Positions 1-5,014 of a DNA stretch of 7,303 nucleotides are shown here, in pieces; position 1 is the stretch's first letter; each line of letters opens with the position of its first letter. Under the pieces are notes generated by a model, which made no database searches, had not been told where the DNA came from, and worked only from the letters and a program-made list of their open reading frames with translations. The position numbers and the translations under genes are program-made. The stretch comes from an uncultured Fibrobacter sp. GTDB taxonomy: Bacteria; Fibrobacterota; Fibrobacteria; Fibrobacterales; Fibrobacteraceae. The stretch spans positions 1 through 7,303 of the forward strand of contig CAMZFJ010000082.1 of assembly GCA_947306025.1 (NCBI GenBank). Reading direction: 5' to 3'.

Positions 1-186
1 GGTTCTGCGATGATTATCGATGCCATCAAGACGCTCATTGACGAAGAAGACAAGTCGTCCCCGCTTTCCGATCAGGACATCAGTGACGAACTTTTGAAGC
101 AGGGAATCAAGGTGGCGCGCCGTACAGTGGCAAAATACCGCGAAAAGGAACTGAAGATATTGCCAAAAAATCAAAGAAAACGCTAA
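1..186 (+). CDS. rpoN: RNA polymerase sigma-54 factor, C-terminal end (partial)
   Basis: Reading frame 1 is open from the window edge to TAA at 184-186 and gives the last 61 residues of a protein whose start lies outside the window. Residues 39-48 read ARRTVAKYRE, which matches the RpoN box, the near-invariant helix-turn-helix segment by which sigma-54 contacts the -24 promoter element. The preceding residues (IIDAIKTLIDEED, then PLSDQDISDELLKQGIKV) fit the usual approach to this box, where the cell tests whether new promoter types can be read. The basic tail after the box (LPKNQRKR) is short, as in the family. Sigma-54 directs core RNA polymerase to -24/-12 promoters that need AAA+ activators. 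Placement just upstream of hpf matches the common rpoN-hpf gene order. Identification is firm although only the C-terminus is present. Confidence 0.93.
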   Translation, partial: GSAMIIDAIKTLIDEEDKSSPLSDQDISDELLKQGIKVARRTVAKYREKELKILPKNQRKR

Positions 187-213
187 AAACGCGAATTTCC
201 GGCTATTAGTCAT

Positions 214-242
214 AGTAATTATTCCAAAGTGGAATGATTATT
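214..242 (+). terminator. A+T-rich hairpin after rpoN, possible terminator
   Basis: A 13-bp helix with two G-T wobbles pairs 214-226 with 230-242 around the 3-nt loop AAG (core ATTCCA / TGGAAT). It sits 28 nt after the rpoN stop codon. The U-rich run behind it is poor (TTATTTG), so it may be a weak or leaky intrinsic terminator, or a 3'-end stabilising hairpin, rather than a strong stop. If it leaks, hpf would be partly transcribed from the rpoN promoter. Confidence 0.4.
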
Positions 243-264
243 TGATTAAAATTCAAATTAGTAG

Positions 265-295
265 TGGATTTTTCAAATAAAAAGATGTATATACT
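265..295 (+). promoter_or_regulatory. Candidate sigma-70-type promoter for hpf-hprK-mlaD
   Basis: A good -10 region TATATACT lies at 288-295 (TATATA or TATACT in register). The best -35 partner, TGGATT at 265-270 with 17 nt spacing, is poor (three of six matches). Transcription would start near 300-302, immediately before the hairpin at 304-317. The flanking DNA is strongly A+T rich, as expected of a promoter. I see no convincing -24/-12 sigma-54 site here. Confidence 0.35.
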
Positions 296-303
296 TTAAT
301 TGC

Positions 304-317
304 GGAACGGAAGTTCC
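304..317 (+). promoter_or_regulatory. 5'-UTR hairpin of hpf with a GNRA-type loop
   Basis: GGAAC (304-308) and GTTCC (313-317) form a perfect 5-bp stem closed by the tetraloop GGAA, which fits the stable GNRA class. With the proposed promoter it would be the first structure at the 5' end of the hpf mRNA, where such hairpins often slow decay. A second symmetrical element, TGTTAA (342-347) and TTAACA (350-355), ends 3 nt before the GGAGG ribosome binding site at 359-363. It could be an operator or a weak hairpin near the start codon. The roles are inference. Confidence 0.35.
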
Positions 318-369
318 AAAGAGTTTTTAAACGTTAATAAATGTTAACATTAACATACGGAGGTTCATC

Positions 370-687
370 ATGGATATTCAGTTTTCTGCTCGTCATTTTA
401 ACGCATCGGCAGGTCTTCAGGACCGTATTCAGGAAGAAATGGATAAGTTGGCCAAATTTTACCCGAATATCACTAGCGCCTCTGTAATTCTCGACCACGA
501 AGTTGAACACCAGCGTCATTGCGAAATTTCTGTCAACATTACAGGTTCCGTCGTTGTCGCTTCTGCCGACGAAGAGAATATGGGCAAGGCAGTCGATGTA
601 ACGCTTGAACGTATCAAGGTCCAGCTCAAGAAGGCCAACGACAAGCAGAACGATCATAGAGCACAGCCGATTTCTGAACTCACGTAA
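370..687 (+). CDS. hpf: Ribosome hibernation promoting factor, short form (HPF/RaiA family)
   Basis: 105 residues. The start ATG has a strong ribosome binding site, GGAGG at 359-363, six bases upstream. The opening MDIQFSARHFNASAGLQDRIQEEMDKL-type strand and helix, the following strands (SASVILDHEVEHQRHCEISVNI, with a basic/His-rich turn) and the second helix (MGKAVDVTLERIKVQLKKAND) follow the beta-alpha-beta-beta-beta-alpha order of HPF/YfiA proteins. These bind the 30S decoding channel of idle ribosomes in stationary phase. The length is that of the short form; the long form has an extra C-terminal dimerisation domain that is absent here, the protein ending soon after the second helix. It lies after rpoN, as in many Gram-negative bacteria, and its stop codon overlaps the hprK start (TAATG). 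The start and family are well supported; which member (HPF versus RaiA) is less certain. Confidence 0.9.
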   Translation: MDIQFSARHFNASAGLQDRIQEEMDKLAKFYPNITSASVILDHEVEHQRHCEISVNITGSVVVASADEENMGKAVDVTLERIKVQLKKANDKQNDHRAQPISELT

Positions 688-1715
688 TGGCTGATAGATT
701 GAAAGACTTAAAGATCCTGCACCGGGAACGTTTCCCGGTGCGGGACTTTTTTATCCGCTATGGAAAGGATTTGCAGATGCTGCCGCACTGTCCCGACGAG
801 GACATGGACGCTTGTATCGAAGAAGGCGGAATCCATCGCCCTGGCCTTGCCATGGCGGGTTATACCAAAGTATATAGTTCGACGCAAATACAGGTAATTG
901 GTCATACGGAATGGAATTATCTGGAATCGGTAGGTCCCGAAGCGCGAACGAAAATTTTTGAAAATTTGTCTGTATTCCGTGCGCCGATGTGGGTGGTGAC
1001 TCACGCTCAGACCCCGCATGATGAACTCAAGGCGATGTGCAACCGTTTGCATATCCCGATATTCTCGACAACGCTCCATACTTTTGAATTTTTCAAGATG
1101 AGCCAGAGAATTCTCGATGAGTTCTTTGCTCCGCATGCAGTAATTCACGGAAGCCTTGTGGACGTTTATGGCGTGGGCATGCTCTATGTGGGCGATAGCA
1201 ACGTGGGCAAGTCCGAATGTGTGCTAGACCTTGTCGAAAGCGGACACCGCATGGTCGCTGACGATGTTGTTCACATTAGCCATGTGGGTAAATCTATTAT
1301 TGGCCGCCCCGATCCGCTAATTCGCCATCACATGGAAATCCGCGGTGTAGGCATTTTGGACATTCGCTCGATGTTTGGTATCCATGCTATTCGCAAGGTG
1401 AAAAAAATCGAAATGATTGTCGAACTCCAGCAGTGGCGCCAGGATGTGTCGTACGAACGTACCGGCCTTAACGAAATGGAAGAGAACGTCATGGGCGTGA
1501 ACATCCCGAAGGTGGTGTTGCCTGTGGCTCCTGGCAAGAACATGACCGTGATTTCTGAAGTCATTGCGATGAACGCCCTCATGAAAATGAGTGGGCAGAA
1601 CGTGGCTCAAGAGTTCAATGAGTCGTTGTTGCAAAAGATTAAGGCTAAGGCGAAAGGCGAATTTACAGATGATTTACTAGATTTCAATCCACAGAGCTGG
1701 TCTTTCTATGAATAG
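687..1715 (+). CDS. hprK: HPr kinase/phosphorylase
   Basis: 342 residues, slightly longer than the roughly 310-330 usual for the family. The N-terminal half (about 1-145) is the variable regulatory domain. The catalytic half contains H154-G155 in VIHGSLVDVYGVGML, a P-loop GDSNVGKS at 169-176, the Asp pair in VADD (190-193), the family signature EIRGVGILDIRSMFG at 217-231, and the C-terminal LPVAPGKNMTVISEV stretch (278-292). These enzymes phosphorylate and dephosphorylate a serine of HPr-like phosphocarriers, linking the phosphotransferase system to metabolic state. The P-loop has Asn172 where Gly is usual. There is no ribosome binding site of its own: the ATG overlaps the hpf stop by one base, so translation is probably coupled. 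In many Gram-negative bacteria hprK belongs to a regulatory PTS rather than sugar uptake, and proximity to rpoN suggests that here; this is inference. Confidence 0.92.
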   Translation: MADRLKDLKILHRERFPVRDFFIRYGKDLQMLPHCPDEDMDACIEEGGIHRPGLAMAGYTKVYSSTQIQVIGHTEWNYLESVGPEARTKIFENLSVFRAPMWVVTHAQTPHDELKAMCNRLHIPIFSTTLHTFEFFKMSQRILDEFFAPHAVIHGSLVDVYGVGMLYVGDSNVGKSECVLDLVESGHRMVADDVVHISHVGKSIIGRPDPLIRHHMEIRGVGILDIRSMFGIHAIRKVKKIEMIVELQQWRQDVSYERTGLNEMEENVMGVNIPKVVLPVAPGKNMTVISEVIAMNALMKMSGQNVAQEFNESLLQKIKAKAKGEFTDDLLDFNPQSWSFYE

Positions 1716-2625
1716 TTTGTGGATTAAAATCAAGAAAAACTTTGTTGCAATTTTCGTTTTTGTCGTAATCGTCGTGCTGTGCGGGATGGCTGCTTATTTT
1801 TACCATCCGGCAAGCCCGTACTTCAAGCGCTATACGTTTGTTGTTAAGTACGAGACAATCGGTACGCTTTCTCCGGGAAATCTTGTGCGTGTCCGTGGCG
1901 TTTCCATGGGCGAAATCGTCGATGTTAAATTGACGGATGATGCCGTCTATGTGAAGGCGCGCGTGCTCGCCGAAGCAAAAATTCCTGTGAATTCGGAATT
2001 CCGCTTGGTGACGGCTGGGCTCATGGGTGAACGCGAGATGAGTATTATAACGGGGAACTCTAGCAAGCTGGTTGCCGAGGGCGATACCGTTAATGGGCTT
2101 TATGACGAGGGAACTTCTGGAATTTCAAAGAACTTGACCGAAGCCGTTAATGACATTGGCGATGCCCAGAAAATGATTACCAGTTTTGTGGATTCAATTA
2201 CTGTGGGCGAAACGGGCAAGCAAATGGACCGCGTTGCAAACAAGGCGAAAAAACTTGTTCGCGTGACAAAAGCCGATGTTCGCAAGTGGAAATCTCAAGT
2301 GGACGAATTGATTGACGGTTACTACGGAGTTGCCGAAAACTTAGAACGCTCCTTGCAGGAACTTTCTGACCGTAGCGGCGAGAGCGCTGCAAAGGCTAGC
2401 GAACTCATAGATCGAGCACGAGCCTTTATGGAACGTGCAAACGCTTCGAAAGAAGCGGCTGTAGCGATTGTGACTAAATTTGATGAAAGCGAAGGTTCGG
2501 CAAAGATGTTCCTTGATGAGGCTTCTAAATTGAAAGTGGATTTTGACGCTTTACGACACGATTTTGATACCATGCTCAATGACGTGAAAAAGAACGGCCT
2601 CAAGCTCAATGTGGATATTTTTTAG
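1708..2625 (+). CDS. MCE-family (MlaD-like) membrane-anchored lipid transport protein
   Basis: 305 residues. A short basic N-terminus (to residue 10) precedes one hydrophobic segment, about 12-32 (FVAIFVFVVIVVLCGMAAYFY), acting as an uncleaved anchor; there is no lipobox-like cleavage site. Residues about 43-116 form the MCE domain: YTFVVKYETIGTLSPGNLVRVRGV-type opening, then GEIVDVKL, VYVKARV and the FRLVTAGLMGEREMSIITG ending. From about 140 to 295 the protein is long, charged and helical, as in MCE proteins whose helices line a hydrophobic channel. MCE proteins are the periplasmic substrate-binding subunits of ABC systems that move phospholipids between the inner and outer membranes, so the cell is probably diderm. 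The ATPase and permease genes are not next to it and must be elsewhere if they exist. The start overlaps the end of hprK by 8 nt. Confidence 0.85.
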   Translation: MNSLWIKIKKNFVAIFVFVVIVVLCGMAAYFYHPASPYFKRYTFVVKYETIGTLSPGNLVRVRGVSMGEIVDVKLTDDAVYVKARVLAEAKIPVNSEFRLVTAGLMGEREMSIITGNSSKLVAEGDTVNGLYDEGTSGISKNLTEAVNDIGDAQKMITSFVDSITVGETGKQMDRVANKAKKLVRVTKADVRKWKSQVDELIDGYYGVAENLERSLQELSDRSGESAAKASELIDRARAFMERANASKEAAVAIVTKFDESEGSAKMFLDEASKLKVDFDALRHDFDTMLNDVKKNGLKLNVDIF

Positions 2626-2628
2626 TTT

Positions 2629-2653
2629 TTGACGTCTTGTCAACAATTTTTTT
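2629..2653 (+). terminator. Weak intrinsic terminator after the mlaD-like gene
   Basis: TTGAC (2629-2633) pairs with GTCAA (2639-2643) around a 5-nt loop, followed by CAA and seven T residues (2647-2653). The stem is only 5 bp, so termination may be partial. Its right arm overlaps the proposed dksA -35 element, so this DNA may do two jobs. Confidence 0.4.
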
Positions 2654-2666
2654 GAAAAAATATTAT
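2637..2666 (+). promoter_or_regulatory. Candidate promoter of the dksA-like gene
   Basis: TTGTCA (2637-2642) and TATTAT (2661-2666) each match the sigma-70 consensus hexamers at five of six positions, with 18 nt between them. The predicted start is near 2673, giving a leader of about 74 nt. A second possibility is GATAAT at 2694-2699 with a poor -35 (TTGTTC, 2672-2677) 16 nt upstream. The position in the gap shows dksA can be transcribed independently of the hpf group. Confidence 0.45.
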
Positions 2667-2746
2667 TTAAATTGTTCTTTTTTGTAAAAAAAAGATAATT
2701 TAAAGCGGTGCTTATCACAGTGTAACTCACAAAGAAGGAGTTTAAT

Positions 2747-3220
2747 ATGGCTGAGAAGAAACCCGTAAAGATGAGCGATGCTGATCTTAAGTTTTTTGAG
2801 GATATGCTTTTGGAGAAGAGACGTGAGCTTGTGACCGCCCAGAGCGAGTCCGAAAAGGCTAACGTGTTTTTAGACCAGAAAAACCAGTCCGGTGATGGTG
2901 GCGATTCTGAAGGTGCTGATTCTGCAACTGATATCAATTCGCTTGAAACCAACCTCTCGCTGGCTGCTCGCGAAGGTAAATACCTTGTTTATCTTGAAGA
3001 AGCTCTCAAGCGTATCAAGAACGGAACGTTTGGTGTCTGCAAGATTTGCGGACAGTTGATTCCGAAGGCAAGACTCATGGCCGTGCCGACCGCAACCAAG
3101 TGCGTGAACTGCAAGGAAGAAACAAAGAAAAAGGAAATCCTTGACAACCGCATGGAAATGGCCAAGATGTTTGCCGAAGCCCAGCGCAAGGAAATGCTTC
3201 GCAAGGCTGCCGGGAGGTAG
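2747..3220 (+). CDS. dksA: DksA/TraR-family zinc-finger transcription factor
   Basis: 157 residues; the ATG follows AAGGAG (2735-2740) with six bases between. Residues about 10-95 are two charged helices forming the coiled coil that enters the RNA polymerase secondary channel. The zinc finger is four cysteines, C98-x2-C101-x17-C119-x2-C122, in GTFGVCKICGQLIPKARL and the PTATKCVNC ending, very close to the family pattern. A gap-free count back from the first cysteine places D58-S59-A60 opposite E. coli D74-R75-A76, the tip residues needed for activity, so function with or without ppGpp is plausible. A long C-terminal helix (about 123-157) follows the finger. The gene stands alone with its own promoter and terminator. 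General TraR/YbiI-type members exist, but the length and tip favour a true DksA. Confidence 0.88.
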   Translation: MAEKKPVKMSDADLKFFEDMLLEKRRELVTAQSESEKANVFLDQKNQSGDGGDSEGADSATDINSLETNLSLAAREGKYLVYLEEALKRIKNGTFGVCKICGQLIPKARLMAVPTATKCVNCKEETKKKEILDNRMEMAKMFAEAQRKEMLRKAAGR

Positions 3221-3235
3221 TTTTACATTGACCGC

Positions 3236-3274
3236 TGTCATCCTGGAGGTGCGCCGCACCGATAGGATCCATTA
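3236..3274 (+). repeat. Dispersed structured repeat, copy 1
   Basis: This copy lies between the dksA stop and its terminator and starts TGTCAT. It folds as outer stem ATCCT (3240-3244) with AGGAT (3264-3268), internal loop GGA (3245-3247) facing GAT (3261-3263), and inner stem GGTGC (3248-3252) with GCACC (3256-3260), loop GCC. It ends CCATTA. The second copy at 6049-6085 has the same flanks and internal loop but different, compensated stems. Because it would be transcribed with dksA it could form part of that mRNA's 3' end. Confidence 0.75.
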
Positions 3275-3280
3275 AGTGTC

Positions 3281-3308
3281 ACCCTCGATTTTGTCGAGGG
3301 TCTTTTTT
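3281..3308 (+). terminator. Strong intrinsic terminator after dksA
   Basis: ACCCTCGA (3281-3288) and TCGAGGGT (3294-3301) form a perfect 8-bp stem with the loop TTTTG, followed by C and six T residues (3303-3308). It works for the + strand only, since the minus strand has no T-run behind the stem. It separates dksA from the convergent hydrolase gene. Confidence 0.9.
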
Positions 3309-3327
3309 GTAATGTCACCAATACCTT

Positions 3328-4368
3328 TTAAGACAACTCTTCAAAGAACGCGTCGGCAAGTGTGGCGCGGAACGCGTGAATGCGGTCGGCATTGGGTTCT
3401 CGATGCGGGTAGGTGAAATTGCTGAGCATGACTATGGCGCCTCCCTTGTCCGGGTCGGCTACGATGCTTGCGCCCGTGAATCCTGTCTTGCCGAATGCTT
3501 GCGGCGAAACCTTGGTGCCCATGAATCGGGGCGCGTTCAGTTCCCAGCCGAGAGCGGCGCAGGCGCCGAAGTTGTCGGGGAAGGCGTTGTGGCTTACGAT
3601 ATCCAGAATCCCGGCGGGTATGATTTGCTTGTCTTCGAACTTCCCGTCCATGAGGATCATCTTCACGAACTTGAGCAAGTCGGGCACGCAACTGAACATG
3701 CCGGCGCTACCGACGGGGAAAAGCTTTTGCAGAACCCAGGCGCTTTCGTCATGGACTTCGCCTTGGATTTCGCGGTGGCGGAACTCGCAGAGTTCTGTCG
3801 CCGCGATTTCGGATTTCGGAACGCGCGTGAGCGGGTCGTAACCAGAACGCGTCATGCCGAGCGGCGTGAAAAATCTTTCGTTACCTTGTTCTTGCAAAGT
3901 CTTACCCGTAAGTCTTTGCAACAAAATTCCGAGCAAAACGCTGGCGGGGTTTCCGTAGTTGAAAACCGTACCTGGTGCAGCGGAAAATTCGTATGTGTAA
4001 AGAACGTTGAGAATCTCTTCCGGTGAAAGAGCCGTGAGAGTTTTCATCGGGACGCGGTAATCAAGACTATGCGTGAGCAAATGCGAAACGTAAATCTCGT
4101 CACGATAGTTTGTTTGAAGTTCCGGGATGTAATCGATGACTTTGGCGTCAATGGAAAGCTTGCCTTCGAGAACATACGTGAGAGCTAACGTCGAAGTGGG
4201 GCAAACCTTCGTGAGCGATGCTATGTCGAAAACAGTATCTTCGGGAGTGTTCAGCGTGACGATGTTGCTAGTGCCGTCAGGGAGCAAATATCCAACAACC
4301 GCTTTGTCGAAAATGTCAGAGCTTTCTGCGGCCTGTAAAAGATTTAATAGCTTTTCAGATGTTACCAT
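3328..4368 (-). CDS. Serine hydrolase of the beta-lactamase / class C fold family
   Basis: 346 residues from the chosen ATG at 4366-4368. The active-site motifs are in the right order: S51-L-T-K54 (SxxK, nucleophile and general base), Y138-G-N140 in FNYGNPAS, and K294-T-G296 in FGKTGFTGAS. LLTHSLD (about 97-103), GSAGMFS (about 220-226) and the GWELN stretch are also typical of this family (Pfam Beta-lactamase). Members include class C beta-lactamases, D-aminopeptidases and esterases; the substrate cannot be told from the sequence. No signal peptide or membrane segment is visible, so it looks cytoplasmic, which argues against a resistance enzyme. An ATG 24 nt upstream (4390-4392) is in frame, but it lies inside the 3' arm of the proposed small RNA with its Shine-Dalgarno-like bases touching the codon. 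The inner ATG has GGGG five bases upstream. It may be transcribed by read-through from the RNA gene. Confidence 0.85.
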   Translation of the reverse strand: MVTSEKLLNLLQAAESSDIFDKAVVGYLLPDGTSNIVTLNTPEDTVFDIASLTKVCPTSTLALTYVLEGKLSIDAKVIDYIPELQTNYRDEIYVSHLLTHSLDYRVPMKTLTALSPEEILNVLYTYEFSAAPGTVFNYGNPASVLLGILLQRLTGKTLQEQGNERFFTPLGMTRSGYDPLTRVPKSEIAATELCEFRHREIQGEVHDESAWVLQKLFPVGSAGMFSCVPDLLKFVKMILMDGKFEDKQIIPAGILDIVSHNAFPDNFGACAALGWELNAPRFMGTKVSPQAFGKTGFTGASIVADPDKGGAIVMLSNFTYPHREPNADRIHAFRATLADAFFEELS

Positions 4369-4379
4369 TTTTTCCCCAT

Positions 4380-4545
4380 AAAAAAAGGGCATCTCCTACG
4401 GTGCGAACACTCGAAACTACTTATCTACAATGATAGCAGCGCCTCGGGGATTTGTTTTTCGCGTCAATGCGCGCCTAAACTGAACCACAAGAGCAACGAG
4501 CTGATTTATTCCTGTTAGATCGGGTGTAAAATCCGTGGGATGCCC
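4380..4545 (-). ncRNA. ssrS: Structured small RNA, candidate 6S RNA (SsrS)
   Basis: No coding gene is present, yet the minus strand carries promoter, folded RNA and U-run. The 5' end GGGCATC (4545-4539) pairs with GATGCCC (4393-4387); the helix continues through CC/GG and ACGG/CCGT with two single-A bulges, 13 bp in all. A 5-by-5 internal loop follows, then a second helix (ACAC and CGA, 4527-4520, with TCG and GTGT, 4414-4407). A large central bubble comes next, with an unpaired 5' side (4519-4504) and a small hairpin on the 3' side (TATC 4435-4432, GATA 4425-4422). The apical arm includes CAG/CTCG pairing with CGAG/CTG and a CGCG hairpin (4473-4460). Seven T follow (4386-4380). The 159-nt body, rod shape and bubble match 6S RNA, which binds sigma-70 holoenzyme as a promoter mimic. 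Position just after zapA is the same as in E. coli. That an RNA gene exists I consider likely; the 6S identity is somewhat less sure. Confidence 0.65.
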
Positions 4546-4551
4546 GCTTAT

Positions 4552-4580
4552 AATATATGTTTCTTATACCTTAAAAACAA
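4552..4580 (-). promoter_or_regulatory. Promoter of the candidate 6S RNA
   Basis: On the minus strand, TTGTTT (4580-4575) and TATATT (4557-4552, five of six consensus matches) are separated by exactly 17 nt. Counting seven bases on from the -10 puts the start at G4545, precisely the first base of the closing helix. This exact agreement between promoter geometry and RNA fold is the main reason to trust both. Confidence 0.6.
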
Positions 4581-4592
4581 GGGGAGAAATGC

Positions 4593-4624
4593 AAAAAAAT
4601 CTCGATAAAAATATCGAGATTTTT
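4593..4624 (-). terminator. Intrinsic terminator after zapA (potentially bidirectional)
   Basis: ATCTCGATA (4599-4607) and TATCGAGAT (4612-4620) are perfectly complementary around four bases, flanked by an A-run (4593-4598) and a T-run (4621-4624). Read on the minus strand, the 9-bp stem is followed by six or seven T residues. It lies 31 nt beyond the zapA stop codon and separates zapA from the promoter of the small RNA. Confidence 0.88.
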
Positions 4625-4654
4625 GCTATGTGTATTAAATGTATCCCTTAGGGC

Positions 4655-4969
4655 TTAAACTTGGCTGTCGGCTTTGGGGAGTGCTTCGTCCAATTGGAGT
4701 GAAAGTTCCCTAATATCCTTATCCATCAGGTCGTGATACGATTTGGCTTTGCGTAATTGCTTGCGCAACTCGAAAATTTCAGAAGTGAGTTCCACGGCGA
4801 GCAAGCAGAGTTGCTTCTTCATTTCCAGTTTAAATTTCGAGGAATTATCGAGACGACTTTCGATGAAATCGACGATTTCTTTCAAGTCCGTATCGGGCAG
4901 GTCCGTGCGGATGTGGATGCGTTCTTGAGCGACATTAATGCTGACTGATCTAAGTGTCTCGTTTGCCAT
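4655..4969 (-). CDS. zapA: Cell division protein ZapA
   Basis: 104 residues, the normal length for ZapA. The N-terminal part (about 6-55) has the family's pattern: strands VSINVAQERIHIRTDL, then a helix LKEIVDFIESRLDNSS. It is followed by a helix and coiled coil (LAVELTSEIFELRKQLRKAK, about 57-76, continuing to about 95). ZapA dimers and tetramers bundle FtsZ filaments at the division site in the cytoplasm. The ATG has AGGA ten bases upstream, a long but usable spacing; no nearer in-frame start exists. The ZapB-like gene ends 45 nt upstream on the same strand with no terminator between, so the two are probably one transcript. A terminator and a 6S-like RNA follow, giving the zapA-ssrS order known from proteobacteria. 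Confidence 0.85.
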   Translation of the reverse strand: MANETLRSVSINVAQERIHIRTDLPDTDLKEIVDFIESRLDNSSKFKLEMKKQLCLLAVELTSEIFELRKQLRKAKSYHDLMDKDIRELSLQLDEALPKADSQV

Positions 4970-5014
4970 ACTATTTCATTCCTACGCCGAATGGATCTTT
5001 ATCCAACAACCACC

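Noticed and set aside
187..369. A possible sigma-54 (-24/-12) promoter before hpf, suggested by the adjacent rpoN
   Set aside because: I find no GG and GC pair with correct spacing in a TGGCAC-N5-TTGC-like context; TGGAATGATTATTTGA lacks the GC.
3376..4026. A 216-codon + strand frame opposite the serine hydrolase
   Set aside because: The minus frame carries SxxK, YxN and KTG motifs in order; the + frame has no family features or ribosome binding site.
4417..4552. A stretch of about 45 open codons on the minus strand within the proposed small RNA, possibly a gene remnant
   Set aside because: It has no ATG, GTG or TTG with a ribosome binding site near its beginning and no family I recognise, while the promoter, closing helix and U-run explain the same bases better.
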